Positions 49,630 through 60,763 of a stretch of 64,000 bases of DNA are shown here, piece by piece; position 1 is the stretch's first letter, and each line of letters begins with the position of its first letter. The DNA comes from Tragulus kanchil (taxonomy: Eukaryota; Chordata; Mammalia; Artiodactyla; Tragulidae). The stretch spans positions 156,565,501-156,629,500 of the forward strand of contig JAIOJX010000005.1 of NCBI GenBank assembly GCA_022376925.1, in the 5' to 3' direction. The notes beneath the pieces were generated by a model. It saw only the letters and a program-made list of their open reading frames with translations. It ran no database searches and was not told the origin of the DNA. The position numbers and the translations under genes are program-made.

Positions 49630-50633
49630 GTAAGTTTGTTCTTCTTTCTGCATATCTTAGTCTGAGTTTTTGTGCAAGTCTGTGAGATGGAGCTGAGGGT
49701 CCTGGGTGGATCTCCATCCTTCCAGTAGGGCTAGTGTACTCCTTCAGAGGTAAGGACCCTCCAGAGGCTAGGGTACACCTTCAGAGATAAGGACCCTCCA
49801 GAGTCCACAGCCTTGGGTTATGCACCAGCATTGTAATTCCCCCATTTGAGGACTGAGTTCATGTAGTGTGGGACAGTTTGCAGAAAACTTCACACACAAA
49901 GTTTGGAAGACCTGCTGATGGATTATTTACCTTGCCTGGAGACTTGAGAGAGGAGACCCAAGAGAGGAGACCCATCAACTTCTCCTGATCTGCTCTGCTT
50001 CTGGTTGCTTAGATGCCTTGGAGTCATCTCCAAGATGTGTCCCTAGACATGTCCTTGGGCCCAACACCACGATGCCTTGGCAGAGGCTGGCTGCCAAGTG
50101 TCTCAGATGGCTTTAGAGCCAGCTGATATTTCACAGAATTTCAGTTTAATGGTTGAGATTCAGACTTTCTCTAAGAGAGGGAAATGGGAAGCAACAGGGT
50201 GCCTCCCAAAACAAGGCCAAGCTCCAAATGCATTGTAAGATGCCTTGAAAAGCCTGTCTTTGGGACCTATTAAAATATTTATTATGTACCCTTTCGTGCT
50301 CATGGATGGAGGTACCTGCTATGATCCTGGTTTGTATATGTGGTTTTGGTTTGACAGATCAGCCATGGAAAAACACAATTGCGACTTAGGACCTCAGGAT
50401 TTTCCACACTTTGGGCATTGTCCCAAACACAATTAAAAAAAAAATAACAACAGAAAAAAATAGCCCAAACAAAACTTTAGTGAAAACTTTAGGGCAAAGC
50501 TTCCTAATTTGGAGTCATGTTTCCTCATTGTGTTTTATGAGCACCACTCTAGGTATATGCATTTTTTCTGTGAACAGAAGTTGTTTTGTCTCTCTGTGCT
50601 GTATCACTTTAAGGATTTATCTTGCTTTCTTAG

Positions 50634-50720
50634 GAGTCTATATCTACCTGCAGATTTGCACAACGAGTGGCACTCATAAAGAATGAAGCTGTTCTTAATG
50701 AAGAAATCAATCCCAGATTG
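50634..50720 (+). CDS. KIF6: KIF6 internal exon, alpha6 end of motor domain
   Basis: This 87-nt exon (29 codons, phase 0 to 0) encodes ESISTCRFAQRVALIKN followed by EAVLNEEINPRL. It matches the closing helix alpha6 of kinesin motors (T-x-RFA-x-RA-x-x-IKN), then the neck-linker region with the NE pair common in this family. The acceptor is atcttgctttcttag and the donor is gtaagt. A perfect (AT)18 repeat starts 28 nt after the exon end. The exon is symmetric, so skipping would keep frame while deleting the last motor helix. Confidence 0.95.
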
Positions 50721-50741
50721 GTAAGTGACCTTTAACTATGT

Positions 50742-50748
<7 letters not shown>

Positions 50749-50784
<36 letters not shown>
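50749..50784. repeat. (AT)18 microsatellite near a KIF6 donor site
   Basis: A perfect 36-nt AT run beginning 28 nt after the end of the 50634-50720 exon. Confidence 0.95.
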
Positions 50785-50786
<2 letters not shown>

Positions 50787-50811
50787 AAGATTAGCTAAAG
50801 CCTCTGGGGCA

Positions 50812-51035
50812 CTCACTCCCTGTAACCAGGCAATGTTGTAAATACTGGAAAGGTGTTAAATCATGTAATTCTCACAATGACCTCATGAGAAGAAACCATC
50901 TCTTCCTCTGCCTTATAGATGGCAAAATTGAGGCATCGGAATAATTAGTGATTTGATCTGAGTTGCACTGCTAATTGGTGGCAGAGCAGGACTCAAACAC
51001 AGTCGGTCTGACCCCTGTACTCTTACCCACAGCCC
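50812..51035 (+). mobile_element. MIR SINE
   Basis: aattctcacaatgacctcat, gatggcaaaattgaggcatc and aattggtggcagagcaggac follow MIR nearly full length. Confidence 0.85.
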
Positions 51036-52056
51036 CCTTTACTCCATCAGTCAGGTGCATGGAGAGTCCTGAGGACACGCATAAAATGATACACAACCAT
51101 ATTTCTAGAAAGATCATAGCCTTTCAAAAAAATCAGTGTAACTTTCTGAAGACAGTAATAACATACCGTCTTTTATAAAGGTTTATCGAGAAAAAGAAGT
51201 CCTAATGGTGATTAAATAAAATCATATTTTGTATAACTGTTCTGTTACTTATTTTGGAGATTTTAAAAAGTTGATAGTTGGTTTGATCCATGAAAAAATG
51301 GCCAAGCCTCTATTTTTACAAGAATTAATTTGTCTTTATCAAAGTGCTGTTTTTAAAGGAAAGCTATTTGCACGTTACCTGATTCAGCTGCTGATTATAA
51401 ATGTAGCTGTGTTTTCTTTTGTAAGTCTTCTATAAATAAAATGAAACAAGGAATTAATTCATGTCAACATTGAAAATGTTGAAATAAAGTATCTCAATTT
51501 TGTAAAACTCCAAAGTTAAGGATACATTACTTTGCAAATCACTACCCTTTCAAAAACAATTTTTTCTCTAGAAAGTAATCTGGTGTCCAGTTTGGTGGCA
51601 TGCATTAAAAAAAAAAAAAAAAGATGTGAAATCTTACCAATGGCACTTAATTTACAAATTTCCCAAATTCCAAAAACAGAAAATCTCAAATTCACCTGTT
51701 ACTCATATTAACTACTTCCTCTTCAGTGCTTACCCTTCCTTCCCTGAAATCATTCCATCAAAGGGAAAAGGAGGAGAAAGGACTAGTGGGAGTGTTTTGT
51801 CCTACTTGCCTCGCAGAGCTTGAACCCCTCTGATGGAATTCTCTTCTGGAGGAACCAGTGAGTGAGGAACATCTCTTTCCAGGCCAGCCCTGCTCATGTG
51901 CCAGCATCACAGGGCACTATACCTCTCCCTTCCCCTGAAAAGGGAGACAGAATGCAAAGGCCCGAGTCAAGTGGAACTGAATTCCTGGGTTAAAGCCTGC
52001 TGTTCCTACCCTGCCAGCCACCCCACAACATTACTATGCAGAATAAGAAAGACAGG

Positions 52057-52387
52057 GCTTCCTTGGTGGTCCAGTGGGTAAGGACACCATCCTGCAGTGC
52101 AAGGGGCGCCGGTTCGATCCCTGGCCTGGGAAGATCCCACGTGCCGTGGAGCGGCTGGACCGATGTGTCCAATTACCGAGCCGGAGCTCTGGAGCGCATG
52201 CGCCCAGAGCCGGCACTCTGCAACAACAGAGGCCACTGTGATGGGAGGCCCACAGGAGCCAAAAGAACAAAGAAGGATGAAAATAGATAAATGAAAGACC
52301 AATAGAAGTGGCCTGCCCATCCCCCTCTCTCCCCATCCCCCCCCCCAAAAGATAAATAAATAAAATAAATGTTTAAAAAAAAAAGAA
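52057..52387 (+). mobile_element. Young CHR-type SINE with target-site duplication
   Basis: Head ggcttccttggtggtccagt, B box gttcgatccc, intact cgcatgcgcc motif, A-rich tail. Target-site duplication aagaaagacagg at 52045-52056 and 52388-52399. Duplicate at about 53133-53463 with minor changes in the C run. Confidence 0.92.
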
Positions 52388-53132
52388 AAGAAAGACAGGA
52401 GTGGACTCATTAGCCTGAAGACAAAAGTTACTTCATAATTGAAGGAAAATAAACGTATTAAACATTAGGATTTTTCCCTTCAAATTTGACTGCAGAGACT
52501 TTTCTTTGAAGGAATTTGAAGAAAGATGAACATTATCATATGTTTGATGTAGGTCTGTGAGAGATTTGAAGAAATGAGAAATCAGGAGTCAAAAGCTAAT
52601 AGCTGATATTGAACAAATGTGAGGTCTTCCTGGTGCAGAATAATCTGGTAATTGACAAGTGTTGTTTACTGATCTCCTTTATAATTGCTTCTAAAAACTG
52701 ACACTACTGTTCATTGTCTGATGTACAAAGCTTTTCTGAAACTAATCTGGTAAATTGAAAAAGTGTTCAGCTCTTCACTGCATATTAACTACTTCCTCTT
52801 CAGTGCTTACCCTTCCTTCCTGAAATCATTCCATCAAAGGGAAAAGGAGGAGAAAGGACTAGTGGGAGTGTTTTGTCCTACTTGCCTCGCAGAGCTTGAA
52901 CCCCTCTGATGGAATTCTCTTCTGGAGGAACCAGTGAGTGAGGAACATCTCTTTCCAGGCCAGCCCTGCTCATGTGCCAGCATCACAGGGCACTATACCT
53001 CTCCCTTCCCCTGAAAAGGGAGACAGAATGCAAAGGCCCGAGTCAAGTGGAACTGAATTCCTGGGTTAAAGCCTGCTGTTCCTACCCTGCCAGCCACCCC
53101 ACAACATTACTATGCAGAATAAGAAAGACAGG

Positions 53133-53463
53133 GCTTCCTTGGTGGTCCAGTGGGTAAGGACACCATCTTGCAGTGCAAGGGGCGCCGGTTCGATCCCTGG
53201 CCTGGGAAGATCCCACGTGCCGTGGAGCGGCTGGACCGATGTGTCCAATTACCGAGCCGGAGCTCTGGAGCGCATGCGCCCAGAGCCGGCACTCTGCAAC
53301 AACAGAGGCCACTGTGATGGGAGGCCCACAGGAGCCAAAAGAACAAAGAAGGATGAAAATAGATAAATGAAAGACCAATAGAAGTGGCCTGCCCATCCCC
53401 CTCTCTCCCCATCCCACCCCCCAAAAGATAAATAAATAAAATAAATGTTTAAAAAAAAAAGAA
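53133..53463 (+). mobile_element. Duplicate of the 52057 CHR-type SINE
   Basis: Same element carried in tandem duplication 14; the flanks and target-site duplication are also copied. Confidence 0.9.
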
Positions 53464-53904
53464 AAGAAAGACAGGAGTGGACTCATTAGCCTGAAGACAA
53501 AAGTTACTTCATAATTGAAGGAAAATAAACGTATTAAACATTAGGATTTTTCCCTTCAAATTTGACTGCAGAGACTTTTCTTTGAAGGAATTTGAAGAAA
53601 GATGAACATTATCATATGTTTGATGTAGGTCTGTGAGAGATTTGAAGAAATGAGAAATCAGGAGTCAAAAGCTAATAGCTGATATTGAACAAATGTGAGG
53701 TCTTCCTGGTGCAGAATAATCTGGTAATTGACAAGTGTTGTTTACTGATCTCCTTTATAATTGCTTCTAAAAACTGACACTACTGTTCATTGTCTGATGT
53801 ACAAAGCTTTTCTGAAACACTAAGTGACAATTGAAAAATTGTCCTCAAAACCATCCTAAGTACAACTGGATGGGAAAAATAAGCAGCATATTTAGGGTAG
53901 TGGT

Positions 53905-53946
53905 CAAGAGTTGGACACGACTTAGTGACTGAACAACAACAACAAT
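53905..53946 (+). mobile_element. Bov-tA/BovA tail fragment
   Basis: Only the last 40 nt (agagttggacacgacttagt then caacaacaac). Copied at 55039-55081. Confidence 0.8.
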
Positions 53947-54416
53947 GGGAAATTTATTTAGGGAAGACTGTACGGGGGTGAGGGCTCCCTAAGTGTCCAT
54001 AATGTTTTCTTTTTAAGCTAAGTAATCAGTACCTGAATATTCACTTAAGCTTAGTACTAGGTACAAGGCGTTATTTATACCTCTTTGTATATCTGAAGTA
54101 GTTCCTACTAAAATGTTAAATATCACAAATTAAGGTGATTCATCACATTCACAATTTAAAAGAAAAAAATTATATCATCACATCATTAGATATAGAAAAA
54201 GTATTTGATAACATTAAACATTCATCCGTAGTTTGAAAAGGCTCACCAAACCATGAGTATAAGTGAGCATCCTTAGAGTGATTAATGGTATCAACCAAAA
54301 CCTATAGCAAAAAATTTTAAGGTGAAATTTTAGAAGGAATAAGACAAAAATGTCTTAAGTACTGTACTTGGAGTTTCTAGCTAAGAAAGAGACAACTTTT
54401 TAAAAAATTTATGAGG

Positions 54417-54730
54417 GGGCTTCCCCTGGTGGTCCAGTGGGTAAGGACACCGCCTTGCAGTGCAAGGGGCGCTGGTTTGAGCCCTGGCCTGGGAAGATCC
54501 CACGTGCCGCGGAGCGGCTGGACTGATGTGTCCAATTACCGAGCTGGAGCTCTGGAGCGCATGCGCCCAGAGCCAGTGCTCTGCGACGACAGACGCCACC
54601 GTGATAGGAGGCCCACAGGATCCAAAGAACAAAGACGGATGAAAATAGAGAAATGAAAGACCAATAGAAGTGGCCCGCCCGCTCCCCTCCCTCCCCAACC
54701 CGACCCCCACGCAAAATAAATAAATAAATA
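54417..54730 (+). mobile_element. Young CHR-type SINE with target-site duplication
   Basis: Full element with the CpG-rich body; target-site duplication aaaatttatgagg at 54404-54416 and 54731-54743. It sits in an old L1 (see 54130-59330). Duplicate at about 55554-55864. Confidence 0.92.
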
Positions 54731-54808
54731 AAAATTTATGAGGAGCTGAAAAGAATATCTGTCATTACTTGTGAACTATTTGATTGCTCATATAGACTAT
54801 CCGATAGT

Positions 54809-54947
54809 GGGACTTTCCTGGAGGTCCAGTGGTTAAGAAGCTGCCTGCCAGTGCAGGAGAAATGGGTTCCATCTCTCGTCCAGGTAGATTCCACCTGCTG
54901 AAGGACAGTTAAGCCCATGGGCCACAGCTACTGAGCCCACATGCCCT
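54809..54947 (+). mobile_element. CHR-2-like SINE, truncated copy
   Basis: Head gggactttcctggaggtcca and the 'gccacagctactgagccc' body typical of ruminant/cetacean CHR-2. It is cut at the duplication 15 breakpoint; the full element is at 55941. Confidence 0.85.
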
Positions 54948-55553
54948 GTTTGTCTAAAAATTTGAAACACTATGACTTTCCTCAAAACCATCCTAAGTAC
55001 AACTGGATGGGAAAAATAAGCAGCATATTTAGGGTAGTGGTCAAGAGTTGGACACGACTTAGTGACTGAACAACAACAACAATGGGAAATTTATTTAGGG
55101 AAGACTGTACGGGGGTGAGGGCTCCCTAAGTGTCCATAATGTTTTCTTTTTAAGCTAAGTAATCAGTACCTGAATATTCACTTAAGCTTAGTACTAGGTA
55201 CAAGGCGTTATTTATACCTCTTTGTATATCTGAAGTAGTTCCTACTAAAATGTTAAATATCACAAATTAAGGTGATTCATCACATTCACAATTTAAAAGA
55301 AAAAAATTATATCATCACATCATTAGATATAGAAAAAGTATTTGATAACATTAAACATTCATCCGTAGTTTGAAAAGGCTCACCAAACCATGAGTATAAG
55401 TGAGCATCCTTAGAGTGATTAATGGTATCAACCAAAACCTATAGCAAAAAATTTTAAGGTGAAATTTTAGAAGGAATAAGACAAAAATGTCTTAAGTACT
55501 GTACTTGGAGTTTCTAGCTAAGAAAGAGACAACTTTTTAAAAAATTTATGAGG

Positions 55554-55864
55554 GGGCTTCCCCTGGTGGTCCAGTGGGTAAGGACACCGCCTTGCAGTGC
55601 AAGGGGCGCTGGTTTGAGCCCTGGCCTGGGAAGATCCCACGTGCCGCGGAGCGGCTGGACTGATGTGTCCAATTACCGAGCTGGAGCTCTGGAGCGCATG
55701 CGCCCAGAGCCAGTGCTCTGCGACGACAGACGCCACCGTGATAGGAGGCCCACAGGATCCAAAGAACAAAGACGGATGAAAATAGAGAAATGAAAGACCA
55801 ATAGAAGTGGCCCGCCCCCTCCCCCCCCAACCCGACCCCCACGCAAAATAAATAAATAAATAAA
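55554..55864 (+). mobile_element. Duplicate of the 54417 CHR-type SINE
   Basis: Copy in tandem duplication 15, with a short loss in the C-rich stretch near 55816. Confidence 0.9.
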
Positions 55865-55940
55865 AATTTATGAGGAGCTGAAAAGAATATCTGTCATTAC
55901 TTGTGAACTATTTGATTGCTCATATAGACTATCCGATAGT

Positions 55941-56242
55941 GGGACTTTCCTGGAGGTCCAGTGGTTAAGAAGCTGCCTGCCAGTGCAGGAGAAATGGGTT
56001 CCATCTCTCGTCCAGGTAGATTCCACCTGCTGAAGGACAGTTAAGCCCATGGGCCACAGCTACTGAGCCCACATGCCCTAGAGTCTGTGCTCTGCAATGA
56101 AAAGCCACTACAATGAAACATAGAGGGGGCTCCTCTCCACTTCATGCCACAACTAGAGAGTAGCCTCCACTTGCCACAACCAGAGAAAGGTCCACATGCA
56201 GCAATAAAGACCCACTGCAGCCAAAAAAAAAAAAAAAAAAAA
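55941..56242 (+). mobile_element. CHR-2-like SINE, full length
   Basis: It starts gggactttcctggaggtcca, carries the ctactgagccc and gccacaac repeated motifs, ends in agacccactgcagcc plus about 20 A. It is clearly diverged from the consensus I know, hence an old insertion. Confidence 0.87.
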
Positions 56243-56521
56243 TCCAAGTGCTCAATGACAGATAAACAGATAATGTTCAGAAAATTATTTGCTATATAAT
56301 CCAGTCAAAAAAAAATGGATTGCCTTCCTATACATCAAAACCCAGTAATTAGAAAATGCAATTTTATAAAAATTCCATTTATAGTAGCAACAAAAGCTTT
56401 AAAATTCTAAGAACAAAATCTAATTAAAAATATATAAGATAATTATAAACAAAACTATAAATCTGTGTTGAAAGGAATCAACAGCAAGTAGTACCATGTT
56501 CATGGATGTAATGATTCATTA

Positions 56522-56725
56522 TTGTTGTATTGTTTAGTCGCTAAGTCATGTCTGACTGTTGCAGCCTCATAGACTGTAACCTGCCAGGCTTCTCTGTCCA
56601 TGGGATTTCCCAGCCAAGAATCCTAGAGTGGGCTGTGGTTTCCTTCTCTAGGGGATCTTCCTGATCCAGGGATTGAACCTGCATCTGCTGACAGGCAGAT
56701 CCTTCGAGCCACCTGGAAGCCCAGG
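56522..56725 (-). mobile_element. Bov-tA SINE, minus strand, with 9-nt target-site duplication
   Basis: Reverse Bov-tA (tagtcgctaagtcatgtctg to acctggaagccc); gattcatta at 56513-56521 and 56726-56734. It interrupts the old L1. Confidence 0.92.
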
Positions 56726-57176
56726 GATTCATTAGCATTACTTTAATGTCTTACCAAATTAACCTTTTACTCAACTTTATTTCCAGTTGGAATTTGAGAA
56801 GAGCCTTTGATAGAATTTTACCAGCCAATTTATGTGAAAGAGTAAATGATCAAGAACAGCCAAGTCTGTTTGAAAGAGAACAAGATGGAAAAGCCTTGTT
56901 CTATCTAGATGCCAAAGTTTCTTAAGATATAGTAATTAAAACAGTGTGGTATTAACATACATATAGTCAAGTAGACAAATGTTTTTAACCAGTAGCCCAG
57001 ACAGAGACTCATCTTATTTGTGGAAATATATAACAAAATTGTAATTGCAAATCTTTCATGATTAGCCATAAAAAAATTAAAATTAGATCCATATCTTATG
57101 CTTCTTATAAAATAGAATCAACCAAAATGTAAAAGGCAAAACCTTAATACTTTTATAAGAACTTACAGGGAAATAT

Positions 57177-57396
57177 GGGCTTCCCAGTTGGCACAGTGGT
57201 AAAGAATCTGCCTGCCAATGCAGGAGATGCAAGTGGCTCAGGTTTGATCCCTGGGGAGGGAAGACCCCCTGGAGTAGAAAATGTCAACTCACTCCAGTAT
57301 TCTTGCCTGGAGAATTCCTTGGACAGAGGAGCCTGGAGGGCTATAGTCCATGGATCTGCCAAGGGTCAGACACATACTGAGCATGCACACACACTA
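57177..57396 (+). mobile_element. Bov-tA SINE
   Basis: gggcttcccagttggcacag head and a BovA body ending in gcatgcacacacact. Copied at 57941-58160. It interrupts the old L1. Confidence 0.92.
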
Positions 57397-57940
57397 TAAG
57401 AAAATATTGCTACTATGGCTTTAAGTAAACTAGATTTTCTTAAAACACAAAAATGCAACTCATAACAAAAGAAATTGATAACAAAATTACACTGAAATTT
57501 ACAACTTTTGTTTCATAGAAACAACACCACAAAGTGAAAAACACGACATGGATTGGGAGAAAATATGTGCATTGCATAAAACTAACAAAGGGCTCACATC
57601 CCGAATATAAAAAGAAGCCTGAAAATCTGTAAGGAAAAGAAAACAACTCAACTGAAACATGGGCAAGATGGTGAATGAATAATTCACCCAAGAGGAAACT
57701 CAAACAGCCAATATGCATATACAGAGATGATCATCGACCTTACTAGTAATCATGAAAACACAGATTAGAACTAGATAAGAGCCCATTTTAAGCCTACCGG
57801 ATTGGCAAAACTAAGGTATCTGACAATACTACATGCATAGTGAATGCAGGAACTTACCTTCATAGCTGATGAGAATGTAAATTCATACAGCTATTCTGAA
57901 GAGCAGTTTAGCAATATACAATAGAGGATGCACTTACTAT

Positions 57941-58160
57941 GGGCTTCCCAGTTGGCACAGTGGTAAAGAATCTGCCTGCCAATGCAGGAGATGCAAGTGG
58001 CTCAGGTTTGATCCCTGGGGAGGGAAGACCCCCTGGAGTAGAAAATGTCAACTCACTCCAGTATTCTTGCCTGGAGAATTCCTTGGACAGAGGAGCCTGG
58101 AGGGCTATAGTCCATGGATCTGCCAAGGGTCAGACACATACTGAGCATGCACACACACTA
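57941..58160 (+). mobile_element. Duplicate of the 57177 Bov-tA SINE
   Basis: Copy at the left border of the 764-bp tandem duplication 16. Confidence 0.92.
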
Positions 58161-58704
58161 TAAGAAAATATTGCTACTATGGCTTTAAGTAAACTAGATT
58201 TTCTTAAAACACAAAAATGCAACTCATAACAAAAGAAATTGATAACAAAATTACACTGAAATTTACAACTTTTGTTTCATAGAAACAACACCACAAAGTG
58301 AAAAACACGACATGGATTGGGAGAAAATATGTGCATTGCATAAAACTAACAAAGGGCTCACATCCCGAATATAAAAAGAAGCCTGAAAATCTGTAAGGAA
58401 AAGAAAACAACTCAACTGAAACATGGGCAAGATGGTGAATGAATAATTCACCCAAGAGGAAACTCAAACAGCCAATATGCATATACAGAGATGATCATCG
58501 ACCTTACTAGTAATCATGAAAACACAGATTAGAACTAGATAAGAGCCCATTTTAAGCCTACCGGATTGGCAAAACTAAGGTATCTGACAATACTACATGC
58601 ATAGTGAATGCAGGAACTTACCTTCATAGCTGATGAGAATGTAAATTCATACAGCTATTCTGAAGAGCAGTTTAGCAATATACAATAGAGGATGCACTTA
58701 CTCT

Positions 58705-58919
58705 GGGCTTCCCTGGTGGCTCAGCAGTAAAGAATCCACCTGCAATGCGGGAGACCTGGGTTCAGTCCTTGGGTTGGGAAGATCCCCTGGAGGAAGGCAT
58801 GGCAACCTACTCCAATACTATTGCCTAGAGAATCTCATGGACAGAGGAACCTTCCAGGCTGTAGTTCATAGGGTCACAAAGAGTCAGACACGACTGAAGC
58901 GACTAAAGAGCAGCAGCAA
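58705..58919 (+). mobile_element. Bov-tA SINE with 10-nt target-site duplication
   Basis: gggcttccctggtggctcag head to gcgactaaagagcagcagca tail; cacttactct at 58695-58704 and 58920-58929. Removing it restores continuity of the old L1 around it. Confidence 0.93.
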
Positions 58920-59582
58920 CACTTACTCTATAAGCACGCAATTCTAAGTGTGCACTACGGAGAAACTCTCCCAGGTGTGGTCAGAGACTTACAACGTTCA
59001 CCACAACACTGTTCGTAATAGCAAAGGTAAAATTTCAATGTCCATAATATCCAGGAGACATAGATACATCAGTCGTGATATAGTTCTTTACTGAAATAGT
59101 GTATATCTGTGAAAATTCATGAACTAGAGCCACATGAAGGAATATAAATAATCTCCAAAATGTAGTGTGAGAAAAAAAAGTTGCAGTTACATGCAGGATG
59201 ATAACATTTATATAAAGTGTAAGGCATGCAAAACGATATCGTATATCATTTACAGTCACATCTCTACATAGGGAGTAAATTTTTAAAACATGCAGGGAAA
59301 CGCTACCCACTAAATGCAGGATAGTGGTCATCCCAGGAAGGACAGAAAGGAACAGGCGTGAGAGCCTTCAGTTCCATCAGAAACATTTTATTTGTTAAGA
59401 AAAATTCTTCAGCTATTTTGTCAGAGTGATAAGATTGAACAAAGTGGGGTGGTTAAGTACAAGAGTGCCTTTGATATCATTCTCTGTATATTTTTGTTCA
59501 TAATTTTAAAAGATGGATGTTCTCTGTCATGTAGTCCTCTGAATGAGAAGCTGACATTCACGCTCCCGCCTTGCCATTTCAG

Positions 59583-59686
59583 ATGATTATACGCCTACAA
59601 AAGGAAATCCAGGAGCTGAAGGATGAACTGGCCATTGTTACTGGGGAGCAGAGGACAGAGGCACTCACAGAAGCAGAGCTCTTTCA
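59583..59686 (+). CDS. KIF6: KIF6 internal exon, start of neck coiled coil (first copy)
   Basis: This 104-nt exon (34 codons plus 2 nt) starts MIIRLQKEIQELKDELA and ends ALTEAELF plus CA. The charged heptad-like pattern (RLQKEIQELKDEL) is a typical neck coiled coil directly after the motor head and is expected to act in dimerisation. The first ATG is an ordinary methionine codon, not a start: a full acceptor (cgccttgccatttcag) lies immediately upstream. The donor is gtaagc; the codon for the last residue is split. The whole exon with about 690 nt of upstream and 260 nt of downstream intron recurs exactly at 60660-60763. Confidence 0.93.
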
Positions 59687-60659
59687 GTAAGCCTGTAGAC
59701 TTTTCCTTTAACAGTGCAAGTTTGTGTTCACTTCTGTGTTGGCCCTAGCATGGTGAATTCACCTCAAAGCGCGAAGGTCTCCTGGGACAGTCTGAAATTG
59801 CATTTAGGCGCCAGTTAAGAGTGGCGGCTTTCCATGAAAAGCTGGATAAGGCTGGCAGTGTTTTTGCTGCCTCAGCTTTGAGGAAGTAAAGAGCAGAGCA
59901 GAGAGGGACTGGGAATATCCTTCTCATGCCGGCTGAAGAAAAAGGATTGAACCTATCCTATAAGGGCACGCAAATGAAGCGACTAAGAGCAGCAGCAACT
60001 TACTCTATAAGCACGCAATTCTAAGTGTGCACTACGGAGAAACTCTCCCAGGTGTGGTCAGAGACTTACAACGTTCACCACAACACTGTTCGTAATAGCA
60101 AAGGTAAAATTTCAATGTCCATAATATCCAGGAGACATAGATACATCAGTCGTGATATAGTTCTTTACTGAAATAGTGTATATCTGTGAAAATTCATGAA
60201 CTAGAGCCACATGAAGGAATATAAATAATCTCCAAAATGTAGTGTGAGAAAAAAAAGTTGCAGTTACATGCAGGATGATAACATTTATATAAAGTGTAAG
60301 GCATGCAAAACGATATCGTATATCATTTACAGTCACATCTCTACATAGGGAGTAAATTTTTAAAACATGCAGGGAAACGCTACCCACTAAATGCAGGATA
60401 GTGGTCATCCCAGGAAGGACAGAAAGGAACAGGCGTGAGAGCCTTCAGTTCCATCAGAAACATTTTATTTGTTAAGAAAAATTCTTCAGCTATTTTGTCA
60501 GAGTGATAAGATTGAACAAAGTGGGGTGGTTAAGTACAAGAGTGCCTTTGATATCATTCTCTGTATATTTTTGTTCATAATTTTAAAAGATGGATGTTCT
60601 CTGTCATGTAGTCCTCTGAATGAGAAGCTGACATTCACGCTCCCGCCTTGCCATTTCAG

Positions 60660-60763
60660 ATGATTATACGCCTACAAAAGGAAATCCAGGAGCTGAAGGA
60701 TGAACTGGCCATTGTTACTGGGGAGCAGAGGACAGAGGCACTCACAGAAGCAGAGCTCTTTCA
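60660..60763 (+). CDS. KIF6: Second copy of the KIF6 neck exon (probable assembly duplicate)
   Basis: It is identical over all 104 nt to 59583-59686, including acceptor and donor, and lies 1077 nt downstream within the duplicated block 58895-61027. If both copies were spliced in series, the split codon would read CA+A followed at once by TGA, so the protein would stop right after the first copy. This frame conflict and the perfect identity, intron included, argue that it is a redundant contig end rather than a second working exon. If it is real, only one copy could be used per transcript. Confidence 0.8.

Larger units (their letters stand above)
51704..53850. repeat. Tandem duplication 14 (unit about 1077 bp)
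   Basis: Copy A runs from 51704 to 52780 and copy B from 52781 to about 53850. Copy A's last 40 nt are a garbled version of 53819-53850. Each copy contains a young CHR-type SINE with its target-site duplications; minor differences are in C and A runs. Confidence 0.95.
53842..56079. repeat. Tandem duplication 15 (unit about 1137 bp), following duplication 14
   Basis: Copy A is 53842-54947 and copy B is 54979-56079, with 31 unmatched nt between. A few bases are missing in copy B near 55816 (C-rich SINE end). Each copy contains a young CHR-type SINE and the head of a CHR-2 SINE. Confidence 0.95.
57174..58701. repeat. Tandem duplication 16 (unit 764 bp)
   Basis: Copy A is 57174-57937 and copy B is 57938-58701. 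This is the only short unit. The unit starts at the head of one Bov-tA SINE and ends at the target-site duplication of the next one (58705), so both borders sit at SINE heads, unlike the other duplications. Confidence 0.96.
54130..59330 (+). mobile_element. Old L1 (possibly HAL1-related) ORF2 and 3' region, split by SINEs
   Basis: Pieces occur in L1 order on the + strand: an RT-region piece (54130-54400), a mid piece (56270-56512 and 56735-57170), the ggagaaaatatgtgc...ggctcacatcccgaatat piece (57400-57937) and a 3' part (58930-59330). Between them lie CHR, CHR-2 and Bov-tA insertions and three assembly duplications. Family level is inferred from recognisable phrases, not alignment. Confidence 0.65.

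Noticed and set aside
59583..59585. ATG at the start of the neck exon as a translation start
   Set aside because: It is directly preceded by a strong splice acceptor and continues the frame of the upstream exon.
3463..59686. KIF9 or another kinesin instead of KIF6
   Set aside because: The motor fold is common to the family, but the particular segments around HYLEQ, NSMMTSVLRDS and the neck fit KIF6 as I remember it; a protein search would settle it.
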